Source of the DNA: Candidatus Gastranaerophilales bacterium
GTDB lineage: Bacteria > Cyanobacteriota > Vampirovibrionia > Gastranaerophilales > Gastranaerophilaceae
Length of the DNA stretch: 64,000 bases
Assembly (NCBI GenBank): GCA_944324485.1
Contig: CALUWM010000008.1
Coordinates: 1-64,000, forward strand
Direction of reading: 5' to 3'
Under the pieces are notes generated by a model, which saw only the letters and a list, made by a program, of their open reading frames with translations, was not told the DNA's origin and made no database searches. A program made the position numbers and the translations under genes. Of the stretch, positions 63,515 to 64,000 are shown piece after piece (position 1 is the first letter of the stretch; every line of letters starts with the position of its first letter).

Positions 63515-64000
63515 TAAGCATCATTTCCTTTTTTAGATTTACCTTCAACTATATAACATTCGAGCTTTCTTTCAATCAAAGCAGGAGATTCACCAGCTTG
63601 AATTGATAAAATGCCTTCTATCATAAGCTCCATAGAAGTAAATATTCTTGCATATTTTCTTTTTGTTCTTGTTGAATATGGAATTGTAATCAAGTTTGCA
63701 ACAACAAGCCCGTATATTGTCGCAACGAAAGCAACAGCGATACCGGCACCTAGTTTTGACGGATCCGATAAATTCTGCATAACTTGAATAAGACCCAAAA
63801 CAGCACCAATAATACCCAATGTAGGAGAATAACCACCGGCAGATTCCAAAACCTTCGCTCCTGCTGCAATTTTTTCTTGTAATTGCGATAACTGTGTTTC
63901 CATCATATCTTTAACTAAAGTAGGATCAGCACCATCCGCAACAGCCTCTAAACCCAACTTTAAAAGCGGATGCGAAGCATTTTTTGCTTCTTTTTCAAGA
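63514..64000 (-). CDS. motA: Flagellar motor protein MotA, partial (5' end outside window)
   Basis: At least 162 residues. The frame stays open to the window edge on the minus strand, and the visible protein begins inside MotA (LEKEAKNASHPLLKLGLEAVADGADPTLVKDMMETQL). It includes the last two helices (SPTLGIIGAVLGLIQVMQNL, GIAVAFVATIYGLVVANLITIP) and the conserved prolines in that pair. The start codon and first two helices are missing here. It conducts ions through the stator with MotB. Confidence 0.92.
   Translation of the reverse strand, partial: LEKEAKNASHPLLKLGLEAVADGADPTLVKDMMETQLSQLQEKIAAGAKVLESAGGYSPTLGIIGAVLGLIQVMQNLSDPSKLGAGIAVAFVATIYGLVVANLITIPYSTRTKRKYARIFTSMELMIEGILSIQAGESPALIERKLECYIVEGKSKKGNDA

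Overview
The window is AT-rich bacterial chromosome, densely coding on both strands, with no prophage, integrase, insertion sequence or CRISPR array. The gene mix suggests an anaerobic, fermentative, flagellated bacterium whose secreted surface protein carries S-layer homology (SLH) domains. It includes ADP-forming acetate-CoA ligase, a stand-alone glycyl-radical protein, rubredoxin, ATP-type PEP carboxykinase, an NfnA/PyrK-type flavoprotein, two flagellins and MotA/MotB. My best guess is a non-photosynthetic relative of Cyanobacteria (Vampirovibrionia/Melainabacteria, Gastranaerophilales-like). This is inferred from gene content and base composition only; no 16S gene is present.

Layout. 1-1.7 kb: tRNA-Glu, two unknown small genes, tRNA-Gln and a decayed TspO gene. 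1.7-8.8 kb (minus): ADP-forming acetate-CoA ligase, TatD-associated radical SAM protein, then a tsaC-murJ-spoIID envelope cluster. 8.8-11.3 kb: an MFS sugar transporter and a CaCA cation exchanger. 11.3-21.9 kb (plus): a long, tightly packed run of nrnA, yihY, a GH3 enzyme, yhaM, a secreted protein, pncC, an orphan CpaE/CpaF-like pair, ribD, aroQ, thiL and ispD. 22-30 kb: radA, a membrane metalloprotease-like protein, flagellin 1, the tig-clpP-clpX protein quality-control operon and a Crp/Fnr regulator. The regulator diverges from a rubredoxin-grcA operon across a symmetric operator-like palindrome. 30.6-37.2 kb: lemA and a DUF2207 protein, pckA, ahcY and flagellin 2. 37.4-46.7 kb: dnaB, ybaB-recR, two HExxH proteins, rpoZ, a purine nucleoside phosphorylase, ferritin, pyruvate kinase, a TerC-like protein and Hsp20. 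46.7-53.1 kb (minus): ffh-trkA-trkH-formyltransferase-endonuclease IV-like cluster. 53.2-57.2 kb: two unknown or HEAT-repeat proteins and the large Cys-rich SLH surface protein. 57.7-61.4 kb: NfnA-like flavoprotein, a 61-residue Cys protein, leuC and a D-Ala-D-Ala carboxypeptidase. 61.4-64 kb (minus): motA (cut by the window end), motB and a patatin-like phospholipase.

How the parts fit. Energy metabolism looks fermentative, with acetyl-CoA converted to acetate and ATP, and with PEP/pyruvate nodes and flavin-based electron transfer. Oxygen and iron stress is handled by rubredoxin, a spare glycyl-radical domain and ferritin; the first two are probably controlled by the neighbouring Crp/Fnr protein. 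The surface is served by flagella, the SLH protein and a second secreted protein that shares the SLH protein's C-terminal domain.

Most worth follow-up: the Crp/Fnr palindrome centred at -41.5 of the rubredoxin-grcA promoter; the CpaE/CpaF-like pair with a broken P-loop and no pilus genes; the domain shared by the two secreted proteins; the conserved 3' element after both flagellins; and a recurring TGnTAAAAT promoter motif.
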